A stretch of DNA of 64,000 bases, from positions 1,798,001 through 1,862,000 of the forward strand of contig JANATF010000007.1 of the NCBI GenBank assembly GCA_029449245.1. The letters run 5' to 3'. The DNA is from Mortierella alpina (Eukaryota > Mortierellomycota > Mortierellomycetes > Mortierellales > Mortierellaceae). Positions within the stretch are counted from its first letter, which is position 1, and the number at the start of each line of letters is the position of its first letter. Under the pieces are notes generated by a model. It had not been told where the DNA came from and ran no database searches. It saw nothing but the letters and a program-made list of their open reading frames with translations. A program made the translations under genes and the position numbers. Below are positions 24,033-34,639 of the stretch, in pieces.

Positions 24033-24695
24033 GGTGTGCTGGAGATGTGGAAGGAGAATGAGAATGTTAAGGCTGTTGAAGTAGGTTTTTTTTCTTTAGC
24101 TGTTTGAAGTTTCAGATGAGAGACGAGATGATATGATAGTGAAAAGAACCTCGCTGTGGCCATGGCCTTTTATACTCTTGCGAGAGAACTTCTTTGATGG
24201 AAGAGACTATGCGCACAGCCATCTCCCACTGCGGACGGCGAATCCAGACCAAATAGAGTTGCGGCGCGTTTGCGTCAGTGTAGGTTGTGAACTTGCTCAT
24301 TTGTCATGGTAGACGGCAAAAGACACAATATCCCTGTGCGCAGCCCTGATCCAAGAATCTTGTACATGCTGTGCAATGTGCTTTGTGAATGCTTATTTGT
24401 CACTGAGTCCTTGCTCGATCGAGACCAACTTTGCTGTCATGAAGAAGCTGAATATTTAGCCGGTCCCCACAGCAAACACTGCGGAGGTTGGCAGCTTACG
24501 CGTTTGTCAAGAACCATCTGAATATAATGCTCATGTCTATCAAACCTTTCATCGTCCCAGGCCGCGCTCAAACGCGTTGGCATCGAGAGGGGTAACCTCC
24601 GAACATGTAGCGAGAAGCTTTCAGGTGCAGGCAGGGGCATTCTCTCAGGTTCGAGTGCATCAACGCTACTTCTTTTATTATTACTCCACACCAGC
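24033..24695. other. Intergenic: MDR promoter and 3' end of the next gene
   Basis: 663 bp between two minus-strand genes. The proximal part carries the TATA box of the MDR gene. No ORF is supported in the rest. Confidence 0.5.
24167..24174 (-). promoter_or_regulatory. TATA box of the MDR oxidoreductase gene
   Basis: TATAAAAG on the minus strand, 135 bp before the start codon, with a short GA/CT-rich leader between. Confidence 0.55.
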
Positions 24696-25952
24696 TCACT
24701 TGTTCTTCTTCTTCTCCTTGCCAGTGTCCCTGGCAACCAGCTGACGCTCCCTCCACCCAAGATACAATGGCAACACCGTGCTCACAGACAGGATCGGCAT
24801 GACCAGCGTCAACATCAAGCCCATCCTCAGTTTCTTCAGCTGATGGCTCGACTGAATCATGTACACCGCTGCCAACAGATTGTTAAACATCATGTCCGCA
24901 CTAATCGACGTCTGGCAGTGGTTGAGCCACAATGCTCTGAAAAGCACGACAGGCTTCATGATGGGGGAGAACGCGAACGGGAGCGAGTACATGACATGGC
25001 TGAAAAGACCAATCATCGCCAGGATGAAGTACAGCCTCGGCAAACTGAACGTCGAGACACCTTGACGGATCTCTGGGTTAAAGGTGATCAGTGACGGGAT
25101 CAGGAAAAGGACGTGGGTCAGGATGAGGTTCTGAGTGAACCGCGTCGACATGCTCTCAAAGAATGGAGTGGTCATCACACTGGCCTCGCCCAGCAGAATC
25201 AGCAATGCAAGGATCGTGGGCACAGAGCGCACATGGGCGCGTTTCTTGGGTGTAGGATCAAGCTGGGCCAGGAAGAGAGGGCCGCCGACCGACATGCTGC
25301 CAAAGAACCCCAGCAACACGAACCACCATGTGGGGGTCCACTTCTTCTTGGAGGAGGAGCTGCCGTTGGCTTCGTTGGCGGCTTGGGTCTCTACGCGGAG
25401 CGACTGTCCCTCGACGGACCAGCATGTCAAGGCTGTACCAGTGAGAAGCAAGAGCTGGCTGCTCCACCACCATTTTGGCAAGGTGTTTGTGACAATGGCA
25501 TATGCCTGGACACTGCATGGGTATGATCGCGATGGCGTGTTAGAGAGCAAAGACTAGAAATACACGGTGTGGACAAACTCTCGCGTACCGACGGAAAGGG
25601 CGGGCAAAGAGGGAACGACGACTTACAAGAGGTCGGACTCGAGAATGAATCGGTTGAGGTCACTTCCGAGTGCCTCATACTCCTTCTGGAACCAAGAGAG
25701 GATGTAGTACCAGGTGGTGCACAAAGATGCAATCGCGATTAGGACGTAGAGAGCATTGCTGGCAGAGAGGCGAGTTCGAGCGATGCAGACAAGTAGGGCC
25801 GAGATAACGGTTGTGAAGTAGACTGCAATGGAGCCGACAGCCTTGTAGTAGAGTGTCGAGTCTGTGCTGGCTGTCTCTGCATTGGCCTCCATGGTCGAGT
25901 CGGATTGTTGGTGTAATGGAGAGAGGTGTCCTCCCGAGTGTTGGGCTTGCAT
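24696..25952 (-). CDS. Multi-pass integral membrane protein, unknown function
   Basis: 380 aa from exons 25952-25627 and 25512-24696, joined at GTAAGT and a CAG acceptor in matching phase. Eight or nine hydrophobic segments are visible. Landmarks are SLCTTWYYILSWFQKEYE after the second helix, LPKWWWSSQLLLLTGTALTCW, the soluble Ser/Lys loop near residue 160, WWFVLLGFFGSMSVGGPLFLAQL, and a basic C-terminus (KEKKKNK) that resembles a dilysine-like ER signal. The WWWSSQ block suggests a fungal-specific family of uncharacterised membrane proteins; I cannot name it. A second in-frame ATG at 25892 is equally plausible as start. It is divergent from Rpt4 with only 255 bp between. Confidence 0.75.
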
Positions 25953-26207
25953 CGCCCTTGTGGGCTTGCGACTTGGCGAGTGTGCAGAACCTGTATAAAC
26001 TGAAAACGCTCGTTAGTTCGACTAAGTGACGTAGCTCGCGAGCGGCCTTTAGGGACGCGTCTGCGTTTTACGTTCGCATCTCATTGCAACTCTCTTCTCC
26101 TACAGCACCTTCATTGTTCATCGACTACTAAACCATCGCTCTCAAGTGCCTGCCTACATCTCGCTTACAGACGGAACTGATACCCTGGAGTAAACTCGAC
26201 ACACACC
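25953..26207. promoter_or_regulatory. Short divergent promoter, membrane protein / Rpt4
   Basis: 255 bp separating the two start codons. No TATA box is visible. I did not identify a proteasome-associated control element with confidence. Confidence 0.4.
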
Positions 26208-27901
26208 ATGGCATCCACATCTATTCACGACAGTGATCCCCGCGCAGCAGCGCTCACCAACTACCGCAAGAAGCTGCTGGAGCACAGGGAGATGGAAACC
26301 AAAGTCAAAGACCGTATGTTCATTCGCCATGCCTCTCCAGGACCCGCCCGTCTTCATTCTTTTCGTCCAGTTTTCTCATTATGCTTTTGTCTGTGTTATT
26401 GTCCATGTCTGTAGTGCGCATGGGGCTGAAGGAGCTGGATAGAGCATACAACAAATCAGAGGATGATATCAAGGCGCTTCAGAGTGTCGGTCAGATCATC
26501 GGATCCGTCTTGAAGCAGCTGGACGAGGATCGCTGTAAGTGAAACGAAAACAGTACCAAGAAGGCTCGCTGTTGAGGAGATAGATATAGAGTACCGCACG
26601 CTAACGCCCTTGTCACAAATGCCCGGTGCTCTCGTAGTCATCATCAAGGCTGCCAGTGGACCTCGGTACGTCGTTGGATGCAGGAACAAACTCGACAAGT
26701 CAAAACTCAAACTGGGAACCCGTGTGGCTCTGGACATGACAACATTCACCATCATGCGTATGCTCCCGCGTGAAGTGGATCCAATGGTCTACAGCATGGG
26801 CATGGAGGATCCCGGCTCGGTCACCTTTGCAGGAATCGGAGGACTGAGCGAACAAATCAGAGAGTTGCGCGAGGTAAGAGGACGTTTGGTGTCACACCCG
26901 TTCAATGGGGAAAAAAAGGGAGCTCCGTACTGTATGTGAGAACTGACTTTCGAGCTTCTTATTTCCTTTGCTTGTAGGTGATTGAATTGCCATTAATGAA
27001 CCCCGAGCTGTTTGTGCGCGTGGGAATCAAGCCTCCAAAGGGCGTGCTGCTTTATGGACCACCCGGAACAGGAAAGACCCTCTTGGCGCGTGCTGTGGCC
27101 AGTACATTGGAGACCAACTTTTTGAAGGTTGTTTCGTCCGCCATTGTAGACAAGTATATTGGAGAGAGTGCTAGGGTTATCCGCGAGATGTTTGGTACGT
27201 ACCATGACCAAGCTATGCCACACAGTGTTGCCGTAACATCTTTTCTAAAGATCCGAAGCCTAATATCTTTTCCTCTTTATCCCTCTGCTACCTTGTCCAT
27301 TGTAGCGTATGCAAAAGAGCATGAGCCGTGCATTATCTTTATGGACGAGATTGATGCTATCGGAGGACGTCGATTCTCAGAAGGAAGCTCGGCAGATCGA
27401 GAGATTCAGCGCACGTTGATGGAGCTGCTAAACCAGATGGACGGATTCGACCACTTGGGACAGACAAAGCTGATCATGGCAACAAACAGACCCGACACGT
27501 TGGATCCTGCGCTACTTAGACCTGGTCGTTTGGACCGCAAGATCGAGATCCCGCTCCCTAATGAGCAAGGAAGGATGGAGATCTTGAAGATTCATGCCCT
27601 GGGCATCACGAAGCAGGGCGAGATTGGTATGTAGAACATGTTTGTGTGAGATTCGGTGATTAAGGCAAGTCTGTACCTTTAACCAACCTTTGTCTTCTTT
27701 ATTTTTGCAGACTATGAAGCCGTTGTCAAGCTGTCAGACGGGTTCAACGGCGCTGATATCCGCAACGTCTGCACAGAGGCTGGCATGTTTGCTATCCGCG
27801 AGGAGCGTGACTATGTGGTTCAAGAAGACTTTATGAAGGCTGTGCGCAAGGTCGCAGATGCCAAGAAGCTTGAGGGCAAGCTGGACTATGAGAAGATTTA
27901 G
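26208..27901 (+). CDS. RPT4: 26S proteasome regulatory ATPase Rpt4
   Basis: 396 aa in six exons: 26208-26313, 26415-26534, 26638-26873, 26978-27194, 27306-27626 and 27711-27901, phases matching. Rpt4 is one of six AAA ATPases in the base of the 19S particle, which unfolds and threads ubiquitylated proteins into the 20S core. The N-terminal coiled coil ([20 protein letters not shown], shown in part) leads to the OB segment with [18 protein letters not shown], a subunit-specific stretch matching Rpt4/PSMC6 rather than its five paralogues. Walker A GPPGTGKT is at 181-188, Walker B IIFMDEID at 236-243, then sensor region [22 protein letters not shown]. The SRH arginine fingers are present. The C-terminus KLDYEKI resembles Rpt4 in lacking the HbYX motif. 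Confidence 0.97.
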
Positions 27902-28597
27902 GAAGTGCCGTGCTCTGTAGCTTTTGTATTAAACAAACAAGGTGATCAAGATGAACATCCTGGAGCAGGGAGCGAGCACGACCATCTGCGCTGAGGTTGG
28001 AATGAGTGGCTTGTGGCAGGGTTCAAATGTGGGTGTGCGACGGCAGCTCGTTGGATTCTTTCTTTCCAAATCGAGTCTATTTCATCATGGTATGAAAGAA
28101 ACCAGTCGGCCATCCACCACGGATGGATCACTCAAACGCACCCATCGATTCATCCATCGACAAACACGCCAGCACACCCATCGCGCCGCAATATATCGCC
28201 ACATCATGGGATCAGAAAACATCTTCAAACCTGGAAAATACGACGACAACTTGTGATGAATGCAACATCGAGCCCAATTTGAGGTCATGGCAATACATGC
28301 GATCCGATGTCAGCGCAGGACTCAATCATGAGACTTTGAGTGTGAGCTCTGCGTTCATGGCGTCAAATCGAGGACACCACCCCCCACAATGGATGGATTG
28401 CGTCAATCTGCCGTCCAGCATGAAGCGTTTTCTACCAGCTCAACAGCACCACATCCTGCGGCCAGGATCGGTCAGGATCGGTAGCAAAAGTTCCTAGTTC
28501 AGTCTCAGGATTGCCAATCGCACCAACAGCCAGGAGAAAGACATGCGCGACGCAGGGATCCAAGGATGCATCTCTTCCTTGATCACTCAGGAAACGG
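27902..28597. other. Intergenic, 0.7 kb: Rpt4 3' end and RPL11 promoter
   Basis: Contains short ORFs only, none convincing. The promoter and 5' leader of RPL11 must lie in the second half. Confidence 0.5.
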
Positions 28598-29336
28598 ATG
28601 GTATCCGAGGCGGCTAATTGAGTTGCGGTCTTAATAACGCTCTGTCCTTATTTTGCACTCTCTATATCAATTTAGTCCGCTGAAGACCAGGCCCAAAAGT
28701 CGACCAACATCATGCGTGAGTTGCGTCTTGAGAAGCTCGTTCTCAACATCTGTGTCGGAGAGTCCGGAGACAGACTTACCCGTGCCGCCAAGGTGTTGGA
28801 GCAGTTGACCGGTCAGACCCCCGTCTACTCCAAGGCCCGTTACACCGTCCGTACCTTCGGTATCCGTCGTAACGAGAAGATCGCCGTCCACGTCACCGTC
28901 CGTGGCCCCAAGGCCGAGGAGATCCTCGAGCGTGGCCTCAAGGTCAAGGAGTACGAGCTCAAGAAGCAGAACTTCTCCGAGACCGGCAACTTTGGTTTCG
29001 GTATCCAGGAGCACATCGACTTGGGTATCAAGTACGATCCCTCCATCGGTATTTACGGTATGGACTTCTTCGTCTGCATGAACCGTCCCGGTAACCGCAT
29101 CACCAAGCGTCGCCGTGCCGTTGCCAAGGTCGGTCCCAACCACCGTGTCAACAAGGAGGAGACCATGAACTGGTTCAAGCAGCGTTACGATGGGTAAGAG
29201 TTTTTTTTTCTCTCTTCGTTCTTTGTTTCTGCCGGCGATTTTGTGTTTAAAGGCTCTCGTATGATCAATGTACTAATACCTTGCCCCTTTGTCCTTTACG
29301 TTCACTTTTGACAGTATCCTTACCAACCGCAAGTAA
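28598..29336 (+). CDS. RPL11: 60S ribosomal protein L11 (uL5)
   Basis: 180 aa. The main exon 28676-29193 and the last exon 29315-29336 are certain. The first coding exon is proposed to be just the ATG at 28598-28600, followed by a GTATCC donor and an intron to the TAG before 28676. uL5 binds 5S rRNA with uL18 on the central protuberance of the large subunit. The sequence is diagnostic: [56 protein letters not shown], then [15 protein letters not shown]. If the ATG exon is wrong, translation would begin at the internal Met at 28712, which lines up with the MREL of other uL5 proteins. Codons are strongly biased to C-ending, as expected for high expression. AATAAA follows at 29372. Confidence 0.95.
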
Positions 29337-29371
29337 ACGGTTGTGTACAGGATTCAGGACGTTTTCTGTTG

Positions 29372-29377
29372 AATAAA
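29372..29377 (+). terminator. AATAAA polyadenylation signal of RPL11
   Basis: AATAAA 35 bp after the RPL11 stop. Confidence 0.55.
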
Positions 29378-29576
29378 TGTTTACCTTCACCATTTCTCTT
29401 CCGCTGTCCGGCAGAACTGTATCACAGGAGGAACTGAGGGAAAACCAGTGTTTGACACAAGGATTGTTCTTTTGACGGGGACAACACCACGTTAACGGAA
29501 CGAAGTCTAGGGAACGCGCTCATTGTTGGAGTAAGCGACACGTGTGGCAAAGATGATGTGCGACTTGGACATTGAA

Positions 29577-29587
29577 TATAAAAAAAA
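29577..29587 (+). promoter_or_regulatory. TATA-like box upstream of 8-Cys protein B
   Basis: TATAAAAAAAA about 165 bp before the start codon at 29751. A CACGTG palindrome (E-box type) lies about 35 bp further upstream. It sits in the 414-bp gap after RPL11, which otherwise shows nothing. Confidence 0.4.
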
Positions 29588-29750
29588 AGGGGGGGGTAAG
29601 GGAGGTTGTAGCACTGGTGGTGTTCAGACGTCAGGGACGACCGCTTGCTTTCAATCCTGCCCTGTGCGTATGTTTTCGCTCGCCAGATCTGTCTTCTATC
29701 TCTTCCAAACTTCTCACCCACATTCACAAACAGCAGCAGCAGAAGAAGAA

Positions 29751-30542
29751 ATGCTTCATCTTCACTGGACCGTATTATATCTGATATGCGCGATAGCCGC
29801 CGTCACCATCGTCGCTGCTCAGGATACTGTCACCGAGACGGACGACTCCCCCACCCCGAGCGACCCAGTCCTGACAGGGACGTTTCCTCTTGATCTGCCG
29901 ACCAATACCCTAGCTACCACGACAGAGACCACAACAGCAACAACAACAGCTATACAGCCAGAGATCTCCATCCCGTCCATAACACCACCACCGTACTCCA
30001 ACAGCAACGCCACAGATCCCATCTTCCCCCCAGGATCAGACTCGTGCCAAAAATGCAAATACTTTTACCCAAAACTAAAAGAATGCAACCAGATCGCAAA
30101 CCGTACGTTGGCACTCTTACCCCGCCCAGATCCAAACGGTCATTATGGCGGCCCTCAAACGGCAGCGTCGTCGTCGTCGTCGCCGTCGTCGCCTGCAGAG
30201 TTCACAAAACTCTTGCCGTTCCTGAATTGCATCTGTCCGAACCAAGGACTGGCTGCCTCCAAAGTATGCCTGATGTGTTTCCACATCTCGGGCCAGCCCA
30301 ATTTCTTGGACCAGCTGGTGCTCCAGAACGTTACCAACTCGCTGTCGGCTTTCCAGTTGGCTTGTCTCGAATCGGGCGATGGCATGTTCGTGCCTCCAGC
30401 AGCAAGAAAAGGCTCTAGTGCTAGCGAGGGTAGTCGTGGTCGTGATTGCGAGACTTCACGACGGATCAAGACCCTTCTCACCACGGCCATGACAGCCATC
30501 ATCATCGCGATCGCATCCTCTACCTCATGTAGTCCAGTGTAG
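29751..30542 (+). CDS. Secreted/anchored 8-cysteine protein B
   Basis: 263 aa, single exon. The signal peptide is residues 1-23 (HWTVLYLICAIAAVTIVAAQ). A Thr/Pro-rich stretch follows, with NAT and NRT sequons. The cysteine module then reads CQKC-x9-C ... CIC-x10-CLMC ... C, with the same fixed spacings as proteins A (15880-16584) and C (34640-35960). Shared words with A include CNxIAN, LLPFLxCIC and DQLxVLQxN. The C-terminus ends in a hydrophobic run after KTLLTTAMTAIIIAIA, suggesting a GPI-attachment signal. An insertion rich in Ser and Gly lies between cysteines 3 and 4. Function unknown; a cell-surface role is inference from the signals. The gene converges on MFE-2 with 157 bp between stops. 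Confidence 0.8.
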   Translation: MLHLHWTVLYLICAIAAVTIVAAQDTVTETDDSPTPSDPVLTGTFPLDLPTNTLATTTETTTATTTAIQPEISIPSITPPPYSNSNATDPIFPPGSDSCQKCKYFYPKLKECNQIANRTLALLPRPDPNGHYGGPQTAASSSSSPSSPAEFTKLLPFLNCICPNQGLAASKVCLMCFHISGQPNFLDQLVLQNVTNSLSAFQLACLESGDGMFVPPAARKGSSASEGSRGRDCETSRRIKTLLTTAMTAIIIAIASSTSCSPV

Positions 30543-30699
30543 ATCTTTATATCTTATATACATTTTATTGAAAACGATTTGCAGGTAGAGTACAAAACAA
30601 AAAGACGAGGGAGCGGGAGCACGTCTTTTTCTCATCTTGGGTGTTGTGGGAGAAGAATTGGGAGGGAAGAGGGGGGCATGGCGTCAAGTTTTCAGCATC

Positions 30700-33228
30700 T
30701 TACAGCTTGGACTTGTTAGCCTTGAGGACATCACCGAGCTTGGTGGCGAGCATGACCTGACCCTTGACCTTGATCTGACCAGACATGAACAACTTCTGGG
30801 CGTTGGCCTTGCCAGAGGCGAGGTCAACAAAGACATCATCCTTGGTGCTGATCACAGCATCGGCCTTGGTCTTGGAGGGACCAGCACCAACAGCGCCAGC
30901 ACCGTTCTTGAGGTCAATGTGGTAAGTAGCAGTCTTGCCCTCATCGTTGGTGAGCTCAAACTGGAAGATAGCCTTGACCTTCTTGACCTGAGCCTCACGA
31001 TCGGCAGCGGACATGGCCTCAATGCCAGTCTTGATCTGGTCAAAGGCAGCAGCCGACTTGAAGTTACCGCCAGCAGCAGGTGTGGCAGCGGGAGCGGCAG
31101 CAGCAGCAGCGGGAGCAGCGGCCTTCAAAGCCTCACCCTGGAGCTCCACAGCGGCGTTCGAGATGATGATAGCATCGCGCTCGACAGCACGGACCTGGAA
31201 GATGACCTTGTTGCCCTCACGCCACATCGAGGTCTCGAGAGTCTCGCCGGGGTTGACGGTCTTGGCGAAGCGCACCTTAATGTTCTTGAACGAGGCAGCG
31301 TTGTTGTCGCAGTAGGTCTTGAAGATATGCTTGCCGGCAATACCGAACGAGCAGAGACCGTGGAGAATTGGGACATCAAAGCCTCCGACGGCAGCCATGT
31401 CGGGGTCGATGTGGAGGGGGTTCCAGTCACCGGACAGACGGTAGAGGGCAGCCTGATCCTCGCTGGTCTTCTCCTGAACAACATGGTCAGGCTTGCGCTT
31501 AGGGACCTGGTTGACGGCGGTGGCAGCACCACGGTCAGCACCCTCCTTCTTGCCGCCAAAGTTGCCGGATCCACGGATGAACATGGTGAACTCGTTGACA
31601 CAGATGTCGTCGCCGCTCTCGTCGGTGGTCTTGACTCCAATGGTGGCGACGCAACCCTTGCCCTTGTCGAGGATGTCGACGACATAGGGGGTCGAGATGA
31701 GCTTTCCGCTGGTGGGGAAGGGCTTGATGATCTCGAGGTACTGCTCACCGTGGAGGAGCATCATGGGGTTGAATGAAGGGAGGATATCGCCAAAGGGAAC
31801 GGCGTTCATGGCGGTGAACGAGGGGATGACACCAAAGGTGGGGACAGCGCCAAAGGCCTCGTTGTTCTCGTAAACCAGGTGAAGATCCTTGCGGGTGGCA
31901 CCAATTCCGAGGTTGTACAGGATGACATCGCGCTCAGAGTACTCGAAGGTCTCGGGCTCGAACGAGAGCGACTTTGCGGCTTCAACATCGACCTTGCCAT
32001 CCTCAGAGACGACCTTGGGGCGAGCAGCGTCGCCTCCAACGTTCTCGAAGTTGGCCATGATGCCCTCCATGGACTCGGCGGTGGTGGTGGGGTGAGTGGA
32101 GCGACCGTCCTCAAAGTCCGTGATCTTGGACCACATCTCCTGGACGTGCTCGGGCAACAGGGACTTGTCGATGGGGAAACCGTGGCCACCAGTGCGCTCC
32201 CAGCGGAGCTTGCCGACGAAGCCGGCGCCGACCTCGAAAATGGAGCCGGTCTCGGTGGTGTTCTCGTGGCAAAGGTACTCGACCAAGGGGGTGACCATCT
32301 CGGGCTTGAGCGAGGCGAGCATGTCTGGGGGCAGGACGGTCTCGGTCATGCGCGAGGCGGCCATGGGGGCAATGACGTTGCAGTGGATGTTGTCCCGCTT
32401 TCCCTCCAGAGCCAAGGTCTGGGTCAAACCGACAAGGGCCAGCTTGGCGGCAGAGTAGTTGGCTTGGCCTAATGGTGGGCGAGCAAACAGATCTCGTGGT
32501 TAATATGGATTCACTCATGTTGATTCCTGTCTCTTTTTCGCTCTCAGTCTCCTCGATCGAACGCACGAGTCCTTGACTGGATCGGATCGCTTACCAAAGT
32601 TTCCGTAAAGACCAGCAGCAGAGGCTACGATGGCAACAAGAAAAAAAAAGAAAAAGCGTGTGAGAAATTGATACGCCCCTCTCAGATCCAGCGCTGGAAT
32701 CTTTTTTTGTCCTTCAGTCCTGTCAGAATTGGCTTATCAACCCGACGAAGCGACACAAATGCGACCGAGAACAAACGTACTGGTGTTGATGATGCGACCA
32801 AACTTCTGCTTGCGGAAGATGGGCCAGGCAGCCTTGAGGACCTTGTAGGCACCATCGACGTGGACCTGGAAGATCAAGTCCCACTGCTGATCAGTCATGC
32901 GGGCAAAGGAGACGTCCTTGAGAATACCGGCGTTGTTGATGATGATATCGACGCGGCCAAAGGCCTTCATGGCGGTCTCGACAATCTTCTCTCCGTCCAG
33001 GACAGAGTCGTAGTTGGCAACGGCCTTGCCTCCAGCAGCGCGGATCTCCTCCACGACAACATCGGCAGCACGGCTCGAGGCGCCCTCACCGGTGTGGGAG
33101 GCGCCGAGATCATTGACGACGACAGAGGCACCGCGGGCACCAAAGGCGAGAGCATGGGATCTACCGAGTCCACCACCGGCACCGGTCACGATAACGACAC
33201 GTCCATCGAAGCGAAGGTTCTCAGCCAT
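30700..33228 (-). CDS. Peroxisomal multifunctional enzyme 2 (SDR + hydratase 2 + SCP2)
   Basis: 748 aa from exons 33228-32781, 32624-32595 (30 nt) and 32468-30700, phases matching. MFE-2 performs the second and third steps of peroxisomal beta-oxidation: hydration of trans-2-enoyl-CoA to the 3R-hydroxyacyl-CoA, then NAD oxidation to the 3-keto form. The SDR domain spans 1-300 with TGAGGGLG at 15-22 and the catalytic Ser151, Tyr164, Lys168 (GQANYSAAK). The hydratase-2 domain carries the [12 protein letters not shown] motif, with Asp507 and His512 as the likely catalytic pair. An SCP2 lipid-binding domain fills about 640-748, and the protein ends in SKL, a perfect PTS1. There is one SDR domain and an SCP2 domain, as in animals; ascomycete Fox2 has two SDR domains and no SCP2. 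Confidence 0.95.
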
Positions 33229-34639
33229 TGTGAATATGGTATATACAAGCGGATTAGATTAAACGAGACGGGGGGAGTTGGCCAGCAAGGAATGGAAGAA
33301 GGCGAGAGAGAGAAGAGAGCGAGTCGCGAGGATGAGAAGAGATGAATGAAGGAGAGAACGAGCGAGAAGGAGTGGGTGGGGAAGTGAATGAGGAAAAGAA
33401 AAGGAAAAAAGAGTGGAAACGCAGACCCCGCTGTCTCTTTATACGGACACACACCACAGGGGCAGACACATACATCTCGGGACAGCGGTAGTCCTCCCCG
33501 TTGGCTTGTGAAAAATGAACCTTCTTTGCGAGAGAGCTCACTGCCCTCTCGCTCTCTCTCGCGCGCGCCAGCGATCACGCTCGCTTCCCACTTTGCTGTC
33601 ATCCATCTCGTACAGTACATGTACATGTACACTTTGGGCAGGTTCATTCTACCCACACACCGGCACTGTGCCTGTCTGAGTGTGGGGCAACAGAACTGCT
33701 CGCCTGCTCGCGATCTGGATGGATCAGCCTTTGTGTGCCCACACTGTCTCCTTTCACCTCGACCCGCCTCAGGCCACTCGCCACCACTCGCCATCCCCGA
33801 GACATCCATCGTCTTCTTCTTCTTGCGGTCCATCCTCCCTGTCGGCTCAAAGCAAGCAACTGATCCAGAGCGATCCCCAGAAGCCAGTGAATACCCTGGC
33901 AGCCGATCTCCATCCTTTTAAAATACTGCTTTCTTTCACTTTATCCAACACATCCGCGTTGATCCACTCTGAATCCATCTCTGCTGCTACCAAGTAACTC
34001 GCTTCATCCTTTTCGTGATACCTCTTCCCCAGGAACATATCAGTACCCCACTGGGTATAGAAGTGCATCTCGAACTCGTCTGCTCCCTATACTTCTTTTT
34101 GGATGTGCACAATGATGCCCCGCGTCTGACCGTTCAGAAAATGCACACCGCAAGAGAACCAACCAGTCAAATTATATGTATAGTCAAAAGTGCCAGGATC
34201 CGTGGGCATAATTGAACGACACCGACGTCGGACGGGTAGGGGTCCGATCGAACCTTGGGATCTTTGAAGATACTTTATCACATGCCATTCGGATTCCACG
34301 TGCTGGGTCTCCACATTCGTCACAGCATTAAGGGTAAAAATGAGGACATGAAAGAGAAAAGTGGAGATCTGGGTGACTTGTCGGTACAGACTCGATCGGT
34401 TCCGTCGAGACATAAGGAAAAAGAACAAGATGAACTGTGCCGATACATAGTAAGATGAGAGCAAGACTCTCTTTTGAATAGGATGTCATTACTGAAGAAA
34501 AAGAAGGAAAAAGGGTAGAGCAGCGGGAAAGTGGGCAAAGAGATTACATTGGATGTTGGGAGGTGCATAATGTGCTGTGTAGGTAGATGTATACGTGATT
34601 GAAAAAAAAAGAAAAAAAGATATTTGGTGATCCCGACAC
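33229..34639. other. Intergenic, 1.4 kb, MFE-2 promoter and unassigned sequence
   Basis: The first 200 bp is GA-rich on the plus strand (a CT-rich leader for MFE-2). The TATA box at 33437 marks the promoter. GTACATGTAC-type palindromes cluster at 33610-33632. From 33700 to 34639 I see no gene. Confidence 0.5.
33437..33443 (-). promoter_or_regulatory. TATA box of MFE-2
   Basis: TATAAAG on the minus strand 209 bp before the start codon, upstream of the CT-rich leader. Confidence 0.5.

Noticed and set aside
34201-34260. Possible tRNA B box (GGTTCGATC on the minus strand)
   Set aside because: No A box or cloverleaf could be built around it.
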